Program-made: the position numbers and the translations under genes
NCBI RefSeq assembly: GCF_000223985.1
Contig: NZ_AFWV01000006.1
Span: 1 to 64,000, forward strand
DNA from: Thiocapsa marina 5811
GTDB taxonomy: Bacteria; Pseudomonadota; Gammaproteobacteria; Chromatiales; Chromatiaceae
Direction: 5' to 3'
Length of the DNA: 64,000 nucleotides
Part shown: positions 8,719-18,779 of the stretch, one piece after another
How positions within the stretch are numbered: the first letter of the stretch is position 1
How the letters are laid out: every line of letters begins with the position of its first letter
The notes under the pieces: generated by a model
What the model was told of the DNA's origin: nothing
The model's database searches: none
The model's input: the letters and a program-made list of their open reading frames with translations, nothing else

Positions 8719-8890
8719 CAGAAGGGCAGCGGATCGTCGAAGTCGTTCTCGAAAGGGTCCAGTTGGGTGAGGGCGTCGGGCTGCGGGCCCGGATCCGGAT
8801 CGGTGTCCTCGCCGTCGAGCCACTGCTGCACGGCCGCTCCGTAGCGCGCCTGGACGGCTTCCCACACCAAACGCAAGAGAGCCGGTATTT
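8719..8890 (-). pseudogene. Orphan C-terminal coding remnant, family unknown
   Basis: The minus strand reads LLRLVWEAVQARYGAAVQQW, then an acidic tail rich in Asp and Pro ending ENDFDDPLPF and a TGA near 8719. The sequence looks like a genuine protein C-terminus (amphipathic helix then acidic tail), but no start lies upstream in this frame and upstream sequence is not coding. I do not recognise the family. It may be what is left of another mobile element gene. Confidence 0.35.
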
Positions 8891-9015
8891 TGAGGGGGTT
8901 TGCCTAGATTCGCGCAAACCCTTTCGAAATCCCAGTCTTCCCAAGTACTACTGACGCCTGCCCGCGCCAGAACCCGGAAACTTCTGTAACGCGTTCAGCT
9001 TGTTGTAAACCGTTA

Positions 9016-9753
9016 CTAAAATTTATTCCTGAGATATTTCCAGTATAGAATTCGCGGAAAATTTAGTGCGTGATAATAAATAAGATTCCCAAGCGTGTCT
9101 TCATATTTATCCCATTCTGGCGGAAAATCGTATTCCCAATAACGCATGTAAGGCGAAAATACCTTCTGCGCTCGCGGAATGATTTCTGGAGTGTAGTACG
9201 AAACGAAGTCCGTCCGCCTCTCGTTAGTCTTGTTCTGCATAGGCAATTGTCGAGCCAACGGAATACCTAGTTTCGCTATCGTGTGGGCGAAATCCTGCTG
9301 AAGACGCTCAAAGCGAATAACCGAGTCGAAGCGTTTATGTGAAAGAATGCTCCAATCACTGTATGGAGCCCTATAGAAGGCATTGAAATACGATGGGAAA
9401 TCGGCCGCTCTATTTCTTATAAACTGATACCTCTTGCGTTGGTGCGATGTATCTGCAATAAACGACAATCTTTTCTTTAGAGGCGGACGACGTGGTGATG
9501 AAAACGCTGTTTTATGGTCCGTCTTATACTTATAGTAGTGACTAACAGCCTTGTCAAGTGGATTGCGTATGCCACCAAACACAAAGTAATTCTTCTCGTT
9601 GATACTCGCATGTCTCAGGAAATCCTGATACGTGGCATGCTTATAAAGGTGTAGCGCGCCTTCATAATTCTGACGTAATTCGCGACTTATCGCAGTCGAT
9701 GCGGTCAAAGGTAGCTCGACGAAGACATATTTGTGAGCGTGACTGATAATCAT
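9016..9753 (-). CDS. Sulfotransferase family 2-like protein
   Basis: A 245-residue protein. The N-terminus (HKYVFVELPLTASTAISREL) fits the first strand and 5'-phosphosulfate loop of the Sulfotransfer_2 type, with Thr-Ala-Ser-Thr in place of the usual Lys-x-Gly/Ala-Ser/Thr. FGGIRNPLDKAVSHYYKYKT is the 3'-phosphate signature with its Arg and Ser. The ATG at 9753 has GAGG seven bases upstream. The gene is clearly AT-rich for this region. The likely substrate is a carbohydrate. It lies between two transposase wrecks, so its original operon partners may be lost. Confidence 0.75.
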   Translation of the reverse strand: MIISHAHKYVFVELPLTASTAISRELRQNYEGALHLYKHATYQDFLRHASINEKNYFVFGGIRNPLDKAVSHYYKYKTDHKTAFSSPRRPPLKKRLSFIADTSHQRKRYQFIRNRAADFPSYFNAFYRAPYSDWSILSHKRFDSVIRFERLQQDFAHTIAKLGIPLARQLPMQNKTNERRTDFVSYYTPEIIPRAQKVFSPYMRYWEYDFPPEWDKYEDTLGNLIYYHALNFPRILYWKYLRNKF

Positions 9754-9872
9754 GATATTGCCTCATGCGGAGTATTCCGCTATTAATCGTGAACAGCTCC
9801 CATTCCATTGACCCCCAAATTTGGATCAGTCCATCCCCCGATCGTTCATTGGTATTCGGCGCTCTTCTTTCT

Positions 9873-10727
9873 TCACTTGACGTTGGTGAGGAACTCCACG
9901 ACATGGCCGCGGCGGGTGCGGTAGGTGATCAAGCGCCAAGACTCGGGAGAACTGGCGAGCATCACGCGCAGATCGCGCTGCACGCCGGCGTTGAGGGGGT
10001 CGGCATCGACGCCGAGACCTTCCGTGGAGTCGATGCGCAGGCTCGCTTTCATGCGGGTGATGATCGTGATCGCCCCCGCGGCCTTCTTGGCATCCCAAAA
10101 GCGGGCATCGATGAAGGCGCGATCGACCAGGAACAGGGTGTAGCGCTCGCGGGTAAGGGCCCCGGGGGAGCGGTCGTAGTCGCGCAGAGTCGCCGTCTCG
10201 TGGCGACTGCGCGTCTCGACCTGGACATCTTCGGTGACCCCCAAGCGCAGGTGGTAGAAGCTCAACAGGGTATAGCCCGTGGGGTTGCCCTCTCGACCCT
10301 GCTTGGGTGTACAGCGGCGAAAATGCGCGCTCTCGCCTGGTAGGTGCCATCGATGGCCCGCGCGGGGCGCGTGCCCAGACCCGGGATGTCGGCCAAGCGA
10401 TCCGGCAGCACTGCGACGGCGTCCGCCACCAGGGCCGGAAGCGTCTCCCTGAGCACGCCCAGGCGCGCCGCCGAGCACAGCGCATCCGACCAGGTCGAGC
10501 AGGCGAGAGGCACGCGCGCGCCCAGGGCAGGATCCAAATGCAGCAACGTCTGCACCTGCTCGCGCAGGGCGCCCATGCCCTGGAAATGGCGCAGCGCCTA
10601 GAGGGCGATGAAATCGCTCATGCTCAGAGTCCGCCCCCGGCCCTTGAGCACTGCGCATTCGCGCGAGTAATCGCTCGACGGGGAAGAGCAGTTCGGCGAA
10701 AACAGTCTTGTCGGTAGGGCGATGCAT
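9873..10727 (-). pseudogene. IS4-type DDE transposase pseudogene
   Basis: Parts of a transposase lie in two frames. Starting from 10727 the order is HRPTDKTVFAELLFPVERLL; then, in another frame, SDFIAL followed by an in-frame stop near 10600, GMGALREQVQTLL and LGTRPARAIDGTYQ (first Asp region); then, back in the first frame, TGYTLLSFYHLRLGVTEDVQ, TLFLVDRAFIDARFWD (second Asp region) and VVEFLTNVK. At least two frameshifts and one stop break it. The C-terminal portion with the expected YREK glutamate is missing. It cannot make an active enzyme. Confidence 0.75.
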
Positions 10728-11375
10728 CTAACTAGCGAGTCGTCCGAGAATCATTGGGGTCATGCCTTTTGGCGGTTTTGCAGCACACCAGAGCAACCCC
10801 CATTTTAATCCTTTTGTCGCGTCTTTTTTGCTGCTATTTTCGAGCTTTTTTAGCCCTGCCGGGCTGTCCGTGCTCCCCGGTGAGGAATAGCAAAACGAGC
10901 GGAGAAGCCCGCCGCCGCAACCATGGCCCTATGAGACGCTCGGGCAGCGGCAGTCTGTGGCCACCCAAGCTCGGTTTTCCGGACACCGTTGCTCCCGAGA
11001 TTCAACCGAAGGACTTCGTTCATTATATCAGCCGCCCAAGCTAAGGAGGTAAGTGATTCCCGCTCTACGGGACCCCGCGCACCCGTAGCGGTAAGTTTCA
11101 AGTGCGGAAATTGCCCCAGAATACGAACAGGGCCCAGCAAGACCCCTGAATTCAAGCTCGCGCACTCGCAATACCGGACAGACCAGCCCGGCACGCGCGT
11201 TTCATTTGAAGTCTCCTCCAATGTGCAGTTGTGACCCCGACGTTTACTTCTGTTTTCAGGTTTTGCCAACTCAACCAGCCCGGAAATCTCACCAGGGGGT
11301 TGAGCAAGGCCCCCTCGGTCTGGCATAACGGGCGTGCAACCAATCAGTTATGACCAGAGCGACGAGGGGCTTTGG
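10728..11375. other. Intergenic region upstream of IS1380-type transposase
   Basis: No gene recognised. It includes T-rich runs at about 10800-10855 and probably the left end of the IS1380-type element, whose exact inverted repeat I could not fix. The frame at 10850-11326 on the minus strand shows no family features. Confidence 0.4.
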
Positions 11376-12891
11376 ATGACGGAGTGTAACGTCGAACAGC
11401 TTGAGTTTCACGGCCTTGGCCGCCGGACGGTCGTCGGACGTTTCGACGGTGGAACGATCAGCTCCGATGGCGGGGTGATGCTGCTGAGCGAAGTGGAGGC
11501 GAAGACCCGGATAATCGAGCGATTGGCCGAACAGTTCGTCGACCATCGCGACCCGGAGTTGATCGAGCACACGGTGCGCGAGTTGATCGGGCAGCGCGTG
11601 TTTGCCCTGGCGCTGGGCTACGAGGATCTCAACGATCATGACCGCCTGCGTCTGGACCCCTTGTTGGCGGCAGCGGTGGGCAAGCTTGATCCGACCGGCG
11701 CCGGCCGGCTCAAGGCGCAGGGTCGGGGCAAGGCATTGGCCAGCTCGAGCACGCTCAATCGCCTTGAGTTAACCCGGTTGGATGCCGACAGCGGCTCACG
11801 TTACAAGAAGATCGCGGCCGACTTTGCCGGGATCGATGCGTTGATGGTGAGCCGTGCCCTGGAATCCCACGGCGAAGCGCCCAAGCAAGTCCGGCTCGAT
11901 CTCGATGCGACCGATGACCCGTTACACGGCAACCAGGAAGGGCGGTTCTTCCACGGCTACTACGGTCACTACTGTTATCTGCCCCTGTACATCTTCTGGG
12001 GCGAGGAGCTGTTGTGCGCGCGCCTGCGCCCGTCCAACATCGACGCCTCCAAAGGCAGTCTCAAGGAACTCACCCCGATCGTGACTCAGCTGCGCCAACG
12101 CTGGCCCGAGGTGCAGATCATCATTCGGGGGGATTCGGGCTTCTGCCGCGAGGAGATCATGCCCTGGTGCGAGACCAACCACATCGACTTCGTCCTTGGC
12201 CTGGCCAAGAACGATCGACTCAATGCCCTGAGCCTCAAGGCCCGTTGCCGGCCCCAACAGCGCTTCCTCGAGGCGGAACGGGCCAGCCGGGTGTTCGATG
12301 AATTCAACGACCGCACGCGCGACAGTTGGAGCCGCGCGCGCCGGGTCGTGGTCAAGGCCGAGCATCTCGCCAAGGGGGCCAATCCGCGCTACGTGGTCAC
12401 CTCGCTCGGCCGCGTGGGGGCCGATGCACGGACCCTCTACGAAGATCTCTACTGCGCCCGAGGCGAGATGGAGAATCGGATCAAGGAGCAACAGCTCGAC
12501 CTGTTCGCCGACCGCACCAGCACCCATACCCTGCTGGCCAACCAGATCCGGCTCTACTTCAGCTCCTTCGCCTAAATCCTCCAGCTCCTTCGCCTTTTCA
12601 TCATCTTGTGTGCCATGCGTCGTCTGGGACTCCAAGAGACCGAGCTGGCCAAGGCTCAATGCGGCGAGGATCGGTCATCGCCCAAGACGCCCGAAACGCA
12701 CTCCAAGAGACCGAGCTGGCCAAGGCTCAATGCGGCACCATCCGCACGCGTCTGCTCAAGCTCGGTGCCCACATCCGCGTCAGTGTGCGCCGGGTCTGGA
12801 TCGCCTTCTCCGAGAGCTTCACGGCGCAGGATCTGTTTATCGAGGTGTTGCGCCGTCTTCGGACGGCCGCGGCACTGCCGAGCAGCCCCTG
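11376..12891 (+). pseudogene. IS1380-type transposase, broken near the 3' end
   Basis: From ATG 11376 the frame encodes a transposase with TISSDGGVMLL at the N-terminus, VRLDLDATDDPLHG (first Asp), IIIRGDSGFCREEIM (second Asp) and CARGEMENRIKEQQ (Glu of the Y/R-E-K signature), all typical of IS1380. A TAA at 12573 stops it. The expected C-terminal helix reappears in fragments (CAMRRLGLQETELAKAQCG, then in another phase TIRTRLLKLGAHIRVSVRRV and ending PSSP). Two short direct duplications (12561-12594 and 12629-12736) account for the stop and one frame change. Loss of the last 90 or so residues probably makes it inactive. Confidence 0.85.
12629..12736. repeat. Direct 37-bp duplication inside IS1380-type gene
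   Basis: The 37 bases from ACTCCAAGAGACC to ATGCGGC occur at 12629-12665 and again at 12700-12736, with 34 bases of unrelated sequence between. The 71-bp shift changes the reading frame. A smaller case lies just upstream: AGCTCCTTCGCC at 12561-12572 and 12583-12594. Confidence 0.9.
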
Positions 12892-13147
12892 ACCTCGCTT
12901 CTCGCGCCCCATCGAAAAGCCGGAAAGGCGTGCTTCCGGGGTGGCCGCACGGGTGGCTATGGTTTGGCGCCACCAATTTCTCACTTTTCGTGTGCGATCA
13001 CGCCGTGATTCGGTCCGGTCGTCGCCCTCGGCGGCATCGAAAGTCGTCCGAATCACGCTCGGGCCGGTGCACCGGCGCGACAAGCCGGATCTTCAGCGCC
13101 CGATGCCGGCGGCCCAATCCCTTGGTGAGCGATCCGGGCTAATCGGG

Positions 13148-14503
13148 TCATGAGCCTTCTGACCGAACCGGCTGTTGACCAACTCCACCTTTTCCGTTCC
13201 TAGTCGCGAGCGCAGCTAACGCGCCCCAGAGCATGAACATAAAGTGCTGGTACTCCATTGTTAGAGATCTAAGAAATTCGACTTTGATTTGGTCGATTAT
13301 GAAAACGCTCATGATGACCATTGCGAGCTTAGGCAGACCATCATCGATCGCATCCTGTTTACTCAACCGACTGGCCCTATAGTAGTCTAGATACATTCTC
13401 CCGAACCAGGCCAGATACGCGATCAGCCCGATGATTCCAAGCGTATACCACAGATACAGGTAGAGGTTGTGCGGCCAATAAATGGGAGCGGGTGCACCTC
13501 GCTTCGAATACGTTGCCTCGGAAAAATGCGACTGGGGACCATGTCCGGCGATGGGGCGCTCTTGAATCAGCGCCCAGGTCGCCGGCCACACCTTCGAACG
13601 TGTATCGGGCATACCTTCCTCAACGTCTGTCTCTTCCAGCCGCTCAAACAAGCGATCGAAGTCGGTGTAGTTGATGACCACAGTAGCGACAAGTGCGAAA
13701 GCGAACCCTGTGCCGCCGATCGCGATTAATATACCCCGAAATCCAAGTTCTCGACGAAAGAGATAAAGAAAAAACAAGCCAGAGAAAACAATCGTAAACA
13801 CCGCGCCACGATTCGCGGTAGCTACCATCGCTGCAAGACTTCCTAGAATTATAAGGATCAGAAGGCGGCGCATCGCCGGCCCCGGCCTCGCTGTCAACAG
13901 GATGAACCCAGAAATGAAAACCGTCATCACCATGTACTCTGCGGTAATCCCGACCCCCCCGAATGGACCGGTGAGTCGACCGTCTGAGCGCGGAGGCTTA
14001 AGGCTGATCTCGCCTTGAAACAAGGGAGAATTCGGATTCATGCCTACGACCATCTGGACTAACGAATAGGTCAACACTAGCCCGCTCAGCGCCACCAGTA
14101 AATACAGAAACCCTTGCGCATCCGAATTTTCTTTATAGAAATTGTAGACGAGATAGAACAAAAGGAAATCGGAGCCGATAAAGAGCAAATAGAGTAGCTG
14201 CTCTCTCATCGTCACCGGATTAGCCTGTGTGAGCGCAATAGCGTAGGCGAAGGCTATCAACAGAACGAATCCGATATAAGGAAGATGTCGCAGCTGTCCA
14301 CGCACCCCGAATATCAAGGCAACAAGATAGATGAGATATACATTGATCGACCCGAACTTCGAAACGATAAGCGGGAAAGGAAGCAGAAGGATCAACGGCG
14401 GGATGATCCACCGGGTGGGCAAGATATAAGCGACTACTCCCGCGACCAACGCGAGCAGGCCCGCGATATTGAGCTGAATCCAATGTGAGGGTGAGAGGTC
14501 CAC
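13148..14503 (-). CDS. Wzy-like O-antigen/exopolysaccharide polymerase
   Basis: A 451-residue inner-membrane protein with about eleven hydrophobic helices and a large periplasmic loop (about residues 265-345) holding PATWALIQERPIAGHGPQSH, the usual signature of the O-antigen ligase/polymerase (Wzy_C) family. It would join lipid-linked repeat units into polymer in the periplasm. A GTG start at 14503 is used because no upstream ATG fits; the ribosome binding site is weak. It follows the chain-length and kinase genes on the same strand after a 376-bp gap, so it may have its own promoter. Specific polymer unknown; ligase versus polymerase cannot be told apart by sequence reading alone. Confidence 0.82.
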   Translation of the reverse strand: MDLSPSHWIQLNIAGLLALVAGVVAYILPTRWIIPPLILLLPFPLIVSKFGSINVYLIYLVALIFGVRGQLRHLPYIGFVLLIAFAYAIALTQANPVTMREQLLYLLFIGSDFLLFYLVYNFYKENSDAQGFLYLLVALSGLVLTYSLVQMVVGMNPNSPLFQGEISLKPPRSDGRLTGPFGGVGITAEYMVMTVFISGFILLTARPGPAMRRLLILIILGSLAAMVATANRGAVFTIVFSGLFFLYLFRRELGFRGILIAIGGTGFAFALVATVVINYTDFDRLFERLEETDVEEGMPDTRSKVWPATWALIQERPIAGHGPQSHFSEATYSKRGAPAPIYWPHNLYLYLWYTLGIIGLIAYLAWFGRMYLDYYRASRLSKQDAIDDGLPKLAMVIMSVFIIDQIKVEFLRSLTMEYQHFMFMLWGALAALATRNGKGGVGQQPVRSEGS

Positions 14504-14879
14504 GAAGATACCAAAAAACCACTATCTCGAACGTAGCGCCGGTAACGGATTTCCCTCGGGCGTCGAGAGGATAACCAAATGCCGAGTCGGCCTGCGCCGT
14601 CTTCCAATACAGGACGCAGAGCGTTCGCGAAGACAACAGCGGTTAAACCGACGGAACCGTTCGCTTGAACTGGAGCCGGGGTACACCGCGGCCTGCAGAG
14701 TATTGCGACCGCTGGTGTCAATCGTTTGGCGGTGACCGGAGGGCTTCCGCGGTCGCGGGGTACCGCTAGGGTCGCGGACAGCACGAAATCCCGGCTTATA
14801 TGGGCCGATTTGGGCTAAGCGATCCAACTGGTGCACGGACCGGTCTGGGGCGGCACATCGGCGTCGCATCCTCGCTCGC
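14504..14879. other. Intergenic region, nothing recognised
   Basis: A 376-bp gap between the kinase-like gene and the polymerase gene, both on the minus strand. No family resemblance in any frame. It could carry a promoter for the polymerase gene, but none is evident. Confidence 0.4.
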
Positions 14880-15686
14880 TTAATAAGCATCGCTAGGAAG
14901 CGCACTTTGGGATTTCGTCATCACGGTCCCGAGAAGTGGTTTCACGCTCAACATATCGAGAGCGCGACGAAGATCAGGTTCGGTCGTCGAACCCTCCTCC
15001 ACGACCAAGAGTGCCGCGTCCCAGTGGTTCGAAAACGCCAGTACGTCGTCGGTCGCCAAGACGGGTGGCATATCCAGGATGAGAAAGCCGTCCGCATACT
15101 GGCTCTGTAGGGCCGTGATAAGATCAACGGTCTTGCGAAGAAGCAATGCTTCTGAGGAGTGGGAGAACGCCTCGCGACCGGGCAATACGGTGAGGCCCTC
15201 GATCCCGGCGGGATTGAACAGGATCTCGTCCATCGGTGTATCACTGAGGATGTAATCGCTTATGCCGGGCGCGGTTTCCGCGGACAGATAGTGTTGAACG
15301 CTAGGCTGGCGAAGATCCAGATCGGCGAGAAGCACGTGTGAGTGAGTCTGACGCGCGAGGTTAACCGCGAGGTTGATCGCAGTGACCGTCTTTCCGTTGC
15401 CCTCGCGAGGACTTGTCACAACCAAGGTGCGCCATCCGTTCGTGCGCATCCGCTGCACGACCTGAGTGCGAAGCTGCTTGAAAGCAGCGAGCGCGACCGC
15501 GTTTCCCGAGTTGGTGAGAATACGATGGGCCTCGAGATGATTCCGCTGGGTTGGCCGGGTACGCTCCACCGGAAGCCTCTCGGGTTGCTCCAGGCCCCGA
15601 TCGACGACGCCCTCACCCTGGTCCGCCTGCGACAAGGCGGCGCGACTCGCGCGAGCCTTCGCCAATGCTTTGCTTAACGGATCCAT
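14880..15686 (-). CDS. Polysaccharide-associated tyrosine-kinase-like ATPase (CpsD/EpsG type)
   Basis: A 268-residue cytoplasmic protein of the MinD/ParA-related bacterial tyrosine kinase group that partners Wzz-like membrane proteins and controls chain length. Residues about 87-98 hold Walker A (SPREGNGKTV), LLADLDLRQP is Walker A', and GFLILDMPPVLATDD is Walker B. The tyrosine-rich tail of classical kinases is absent; only one Tyr, the last residue, remains. Together with the neighbouring chain-length gene this is the split form found in exosortase-type EPS loci. Autophosphorylation is thus doubtful. It is followed by a gap before the polymerase gene. Confidence 0.82.
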   Translation of the reverse strand: MDPLSKALAKARASRAALSQADQGEGVVDRGLEQPERLPVERTRPTQRNHLEAHRILTNSGNAVALAAFKQLRTQVVQRMRTNGWRTLVVTSPREGNGKTVTAINLAVNLARQTHSHVLLADLDLRQPSVQHYLSAETAPGISDYILSDTPMDEILFNPAGIEGLTVLPGREAFSHSSEALLLRKTVDLITALQSQYADGFLILDMPPVLATDDVLAFSNHWDAALLVVEEGSTTEPDLRRALDMLSVKPLLGTVMTKSQSALPSDAY

Positions 15687-15737
15687 GCTTGGTGAACCTA
15701 CTGGCTTAATGGGAAACGCTGGCTGGCGCCCAGTCGA

Positions 15738-17330
15738 CTAACCACCGCTCGCGGTGATCCCGAGCAGCACGTCAAGGGGGGCAACCAGAAAGTGTACGAT
15801 CAAAACAACGATCACCAGGACTACTGCCGCGCCGAGTCCACCGATCAGGCGCCTTCGGTTTCTCCGGCTCCGATCGGAGACGGTCTCGATGATTGGGATG
15901 ACACCGAGCGGGGGCGAACCGGCGATCCTCGCAAGGGCCTGCGCGCCGTAGATCCCTTTGTCGAATGACTGGCGCAAGATCACCGAACCGACTCCACTTC
16001 CGGTGGCCAAAACCAATCCGAGAAAAAGCAAGGCGCTTCGATTCGGCTTCACGGGTACCGGCGAGAGCGCGGGGGGCTCGATCAGGGTAAAACGTTCTCC
16101 CTTGCTCTCCGTTTCCAAAGACTCGGCCAGCTTGGCGTCCATGAGCTTGCTTCTCACTTCCTGATAGCGTGACAACGCGCTTTCATAGTCCCGAGTCAGC
16201 GCAAGATATGCCTGCTCAACCGCCGGGGCTTCGGAGATACGCTCCTCATATGCCTGCACTTGTTCCTCAAGCTCGCCACGAGATTGCCGAAGCGCGCTGA
16301 GCTGCGCGTCGTTGGCGATGATCCGGGCCCGGAGCTGGATGTAGGCCGGATTGTCGGCGTCGGGCGCCGTCGACGTCGTGCGCGACTCGTTTCGAAGCGC
16401 GGATCGGAGGGCGGACAGCTCCCGCTCGACCTTGATGCGATCCGGGTGTTCGACAGAGTAGCGGGCAGAAAGCTCCAGAGACTGGGCTTCCAGAACCTTT
16501 AGTTGCTCCCTGGGGTCGAGTACCCGCTCTCCCCTGCCGCCAGGCAACGAAACCGAGGAATAGGGGGATGTCCTTGCGAGCTCGCCTTCCAACAGGATGC
16601 TGCTTTCGGTCAGCGCATTGATCGATTGGTCGAGGTCACGCAACCGGTCGTGCAGCCTCTGCAGGGCTTGGAGATTGACACTCATCATCTCGGGAAGACT
16701 CGAGCCCGATTCCGTCTTTAATGCTGCAAGACGCGCCTCAATCGCTGCGACATCCTTGGAAATCCGCGCGGCTTCGTCGTCGAGGAAGCGAGACGCCTCT
16801 TGTGTCACTTCCTGGCGCTCCTTGAGGTTCTCAGCCAAGTAGAGCTCCACCAGGTCGGCTGCAACGGCCTGTGCGATCTGGGGGGAGTCCGCATCGAACG
16901 AAATCGAGAAGGCGATCGTCGCCTGTGTCGGGCGACCCGTGCGAGGATCCACCATATCGGCGCTGATCATCTCCAAGGTCACTGCACGGCGCATCAACTG
17001 CAGGGCCGAGCTGTTGTCCGAGCCCCGCCGTATGTCCGGATAGAGGCCGTGTCTATCCATGATTGCGACGAGATTCGCGGCTGTCATCACCCGCTGCTGT
17101 ATCCCGGCAATCCGTTCATCGGCGTAACTCGTCACCGTAGAACGGACCAAGTCGGCAGGCAGGCCCTGTTGTTCGATCAGGATCTTGCCCGTCGACCGGT
17201 AAACCGCGGGCAGGCTATACGCGAGCAGCGTGATACCGAGGAGCACGAATGCGAAGGGAAGAACGAAATACCATCTTCGGCGCTTGATGGTCGCCAAAAA
17301 GCTCCCGAAAGACATACCCTGGTCGTCCAT
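15738..17330 (-). CDS. Wzz-like polysaccharide chain-length determinant
   Basis: A 530-residue inner-membrane co-polymerase. The N-terminal membrane helix is at about residues 22-42, followed by the Wzz domain, a long periplasmic coiled-coil part (about 175-430, rich in Leu/Glu/Arg), and two C-terminal hydrophobic segments (about 436-457 and 497-520), the first preceded by the Pro-rich FTLIEPPALSPVPVKPNRS motif typical of the family. Long coiled coils and C-terminal extension resemble the exosortase-associated chain-length proteins. It is transcribed with the kinase-like gene 51 bp downstream and likely anchors it at the membrane. Confidence 0.87.
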   Translation of the reverse strand: MDDQGMSFGSFLATIKRRRWYFVLPFAFVLLGITLLAYSLPAVYRSTGKILIEQQGLPADLVRSTVTSYADERIAGIQQRVMTAANLVAIMDRHGLYPDIRRGSDNSSALQLMRRAVTLEMISADMVDPRTGRPTQATIAFSISFDADSPQIAQAVAADLVELYLAENLKERQEVTQEASRFLDDEAARISKDVAAIEARLAALKTESGSSLPEMMSVNLQALQRLHDRLRDLDQSINALTESSILLEGELARTSPYSSVSLPGGRGERVLDPREQLKVLEAQSLELSARYSVEHPDRIKVERELSALRSALRNESRTTSTAPDADNPAYIQLRARIIANDAQLSALRQSRGELEEQVQAYEERISEAPAVEQAYLALTRDYESALSRYQEVRSKLMDAKLAESLETESKGERFTLIEPPALSPVPVKPNRSALLFLGLVLATGSGVGSVILRQSFDKGIYGAQALARIAGSPPLGVIPIIETVSDRSRRNRRRLIGGLGAAVVLVIVVLIVHFLVAPLDVLLGITASGG

Positions 17331-17565
17331 TCCGTCACCCTACCTCAACAAGTCGAATTCTCGGGACAGTCAATACATCTCGTCGTGACCGCCCCGTCGG
17401 TGGGGCGCAGATGACCATCTACCCCTGCCCGCTCACGGAACCGGGACTGATCTCGACCCAACGGCCCTCCTGCTTTGCGAATTCTACCGAAGCGACCGCG
17501 GAAGGTTAACTGCGGCCTTCCCCCGAGCTAGCGTTCCAGGCGCGACACCGTACAGGGTTAACCCG
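17331..17565. other. Intergenic gap in the export block
   Basis: 235 bp between the outer-membrane barrel gene and the chain-length gene. No gene seen; it may hold a promoter or simply be untranslated operon leader. Confidence 0.35.
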
Positions 17566-18759
17566 CTACCTCGCCGCCCAGTCGTGACTCAATCCAAGGA
17601 AGACCGCGTTTGACTCCGCATCGGTATCGAGAACTTCGCGGCTCTGCATTCGGAAGCGGTAACTCAGATCGACCCAGGTCGATTCGGCGAGCCGCCATCG
17701 GACGCCCGGTGAGATCAGAAAAAAATCCCGATCATTGAGGCTTACTTCTCCCCCCGGGTTGCGATTTCGAAACACGCTTGCCCGAAGCCGAGCCGTTGCG
17801 CGTTCGGTGATCGGTCGAGCAATGACAAGATTAGCTCTAGTGGTGTCAAGAAGCGTTCCTCTGCCGCTTGGCAGCAAGGAACGCTGCAATCCCAGGCTAA
17901 TGGAGCCGATTTCATAGTCGCGCTCAAGCCCGAACTCGAAGATTGGTCCGGTACTGCGACCACTGCCGGCTTGGGTCGGACTATCCGAAGTCGCCGAAGC
18001 CGACCGGCCTCCGGCCAGACCGGAAATGACCATCCGTTCCGACACGCGGTAACGGAAGCCAACCTCGGCTCCGTAGGTTTCCGACTGGTCCGCGTTCTGC
18101 TCCGCGTCGTATCGGTCGTAGATCGCGCGCCCGATAAGGGCTGTTCGTTCGCTAAGGTCGTAATGGCCGTTCAATCCGAAGCGAAGGAACTGGTAGTTCG
18201 AAAGCACGATGTCCTGAACATCCTCGTAGGACACATCCTGCAGAAGGACCTCCGCGCCGACACGCGCCCGCTCCGAAACCTCATACTCCATAGAGGGACG
18301 GATCTCAAACAAGCTCCTACGCTTGTTGAGTTGTACCAAACCGGTTGTCTCTTCCTCGCTGGTGAGCGTCGAGTCATAGACGAACCCGGCCTCCAAGCCG
18401 AGCTCAACGCGATCCATCCGGTAGGCATAGATAATGTCGAGCGCGCCGTCAGTGGAATCGAGCTCGGTCACGTCTGCGTAATAAGAGGAGTCTACAGCCG
18501 CCCGAATGCTGATCTCACTGATCTCGGAGGTGTGGGATAAAAGCCCGTAAGCCTCGGCGATACCGCCGAACGAGCCCTGCGGGTTTTCCGAGGAGAGCCT
18601 TACATTGTCGTCGTAGAAGAGCCGCAGACTGAGCCCGGGCTCGAAATCCCATGCGGGAATCGCTAGCTCTGCAGACACCGGCGGGGAAAAAAGGGCGATC
18701 AGAACGGCTCCAGGGATGCTGAGCCGAGACTCGCGACGGTGGCGACTAATGCTGAACAT
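17566..18759 (-). CDS. Outer-membrane beta-barrel protein of polysaccharide export
   Basis: A 397-residue protein with a signal peptide (hydrophobic stretch about 15-31, likely cleaved after VSA). After that come alternating amphipathic strands (for example RVELGLEAGFVYDS, RARVGAEVLLQDVS, WVDLSYRFRMQSREV) and a C-terminal strand ending SHDWAAR. Overall it looks like a large barrel of the exosortase-EPS-associated outer membrane group. It is 21 bp downstream of the short Wza-like gene. Since that Wza-like protein lacks an outer-membrane helix, this barrel is the best candidate for the actual outer-membrane pore. Confidence 0.75.
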   Translation of the reverse strand: MFSISRHRRESRLSIPGAVLIALFSPPVSAELAIPAWDFEPGLSLRLFYDDNVRLSSENPQGSFGGIAEAYGLLSHTSEISEISIRAAVDSSYYADVTELDSTDGALDIIYAYRMDRVELGLEAGFVYDSTLTSEEETTGLVQLNKRRSLFEIRPSMEYEVSERARVGAEVLLQDVSYEDVQDIVLSNYQFLRFGLNGHYDLSERTALIGRAIYDRYDAEQNADQSETYGAEVGFRYRVSERMVISGLAGGRSASATSDSPTQAGSGRSTGPIFEFGLERDYEIGSISLGLQRSLLPSGRGTLLDTTRANLVIARPITERATARLRASVFRNRNPGGEVSLNDRDFFLISPGVRWRLAESTWVDLSYRFRMQSREVLDTDAESNAVFLGLSHDWAAR

Positions 18760-18779
18760 GGGGACCGCCGCAAAACTGC

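Noticed and set aside
10850-11326. 158-codon minus-strand frame upstream of the IS1380-type gene
   Set aside because: No recognisable family and low-information composition; more likely IS end and spacer DNA.
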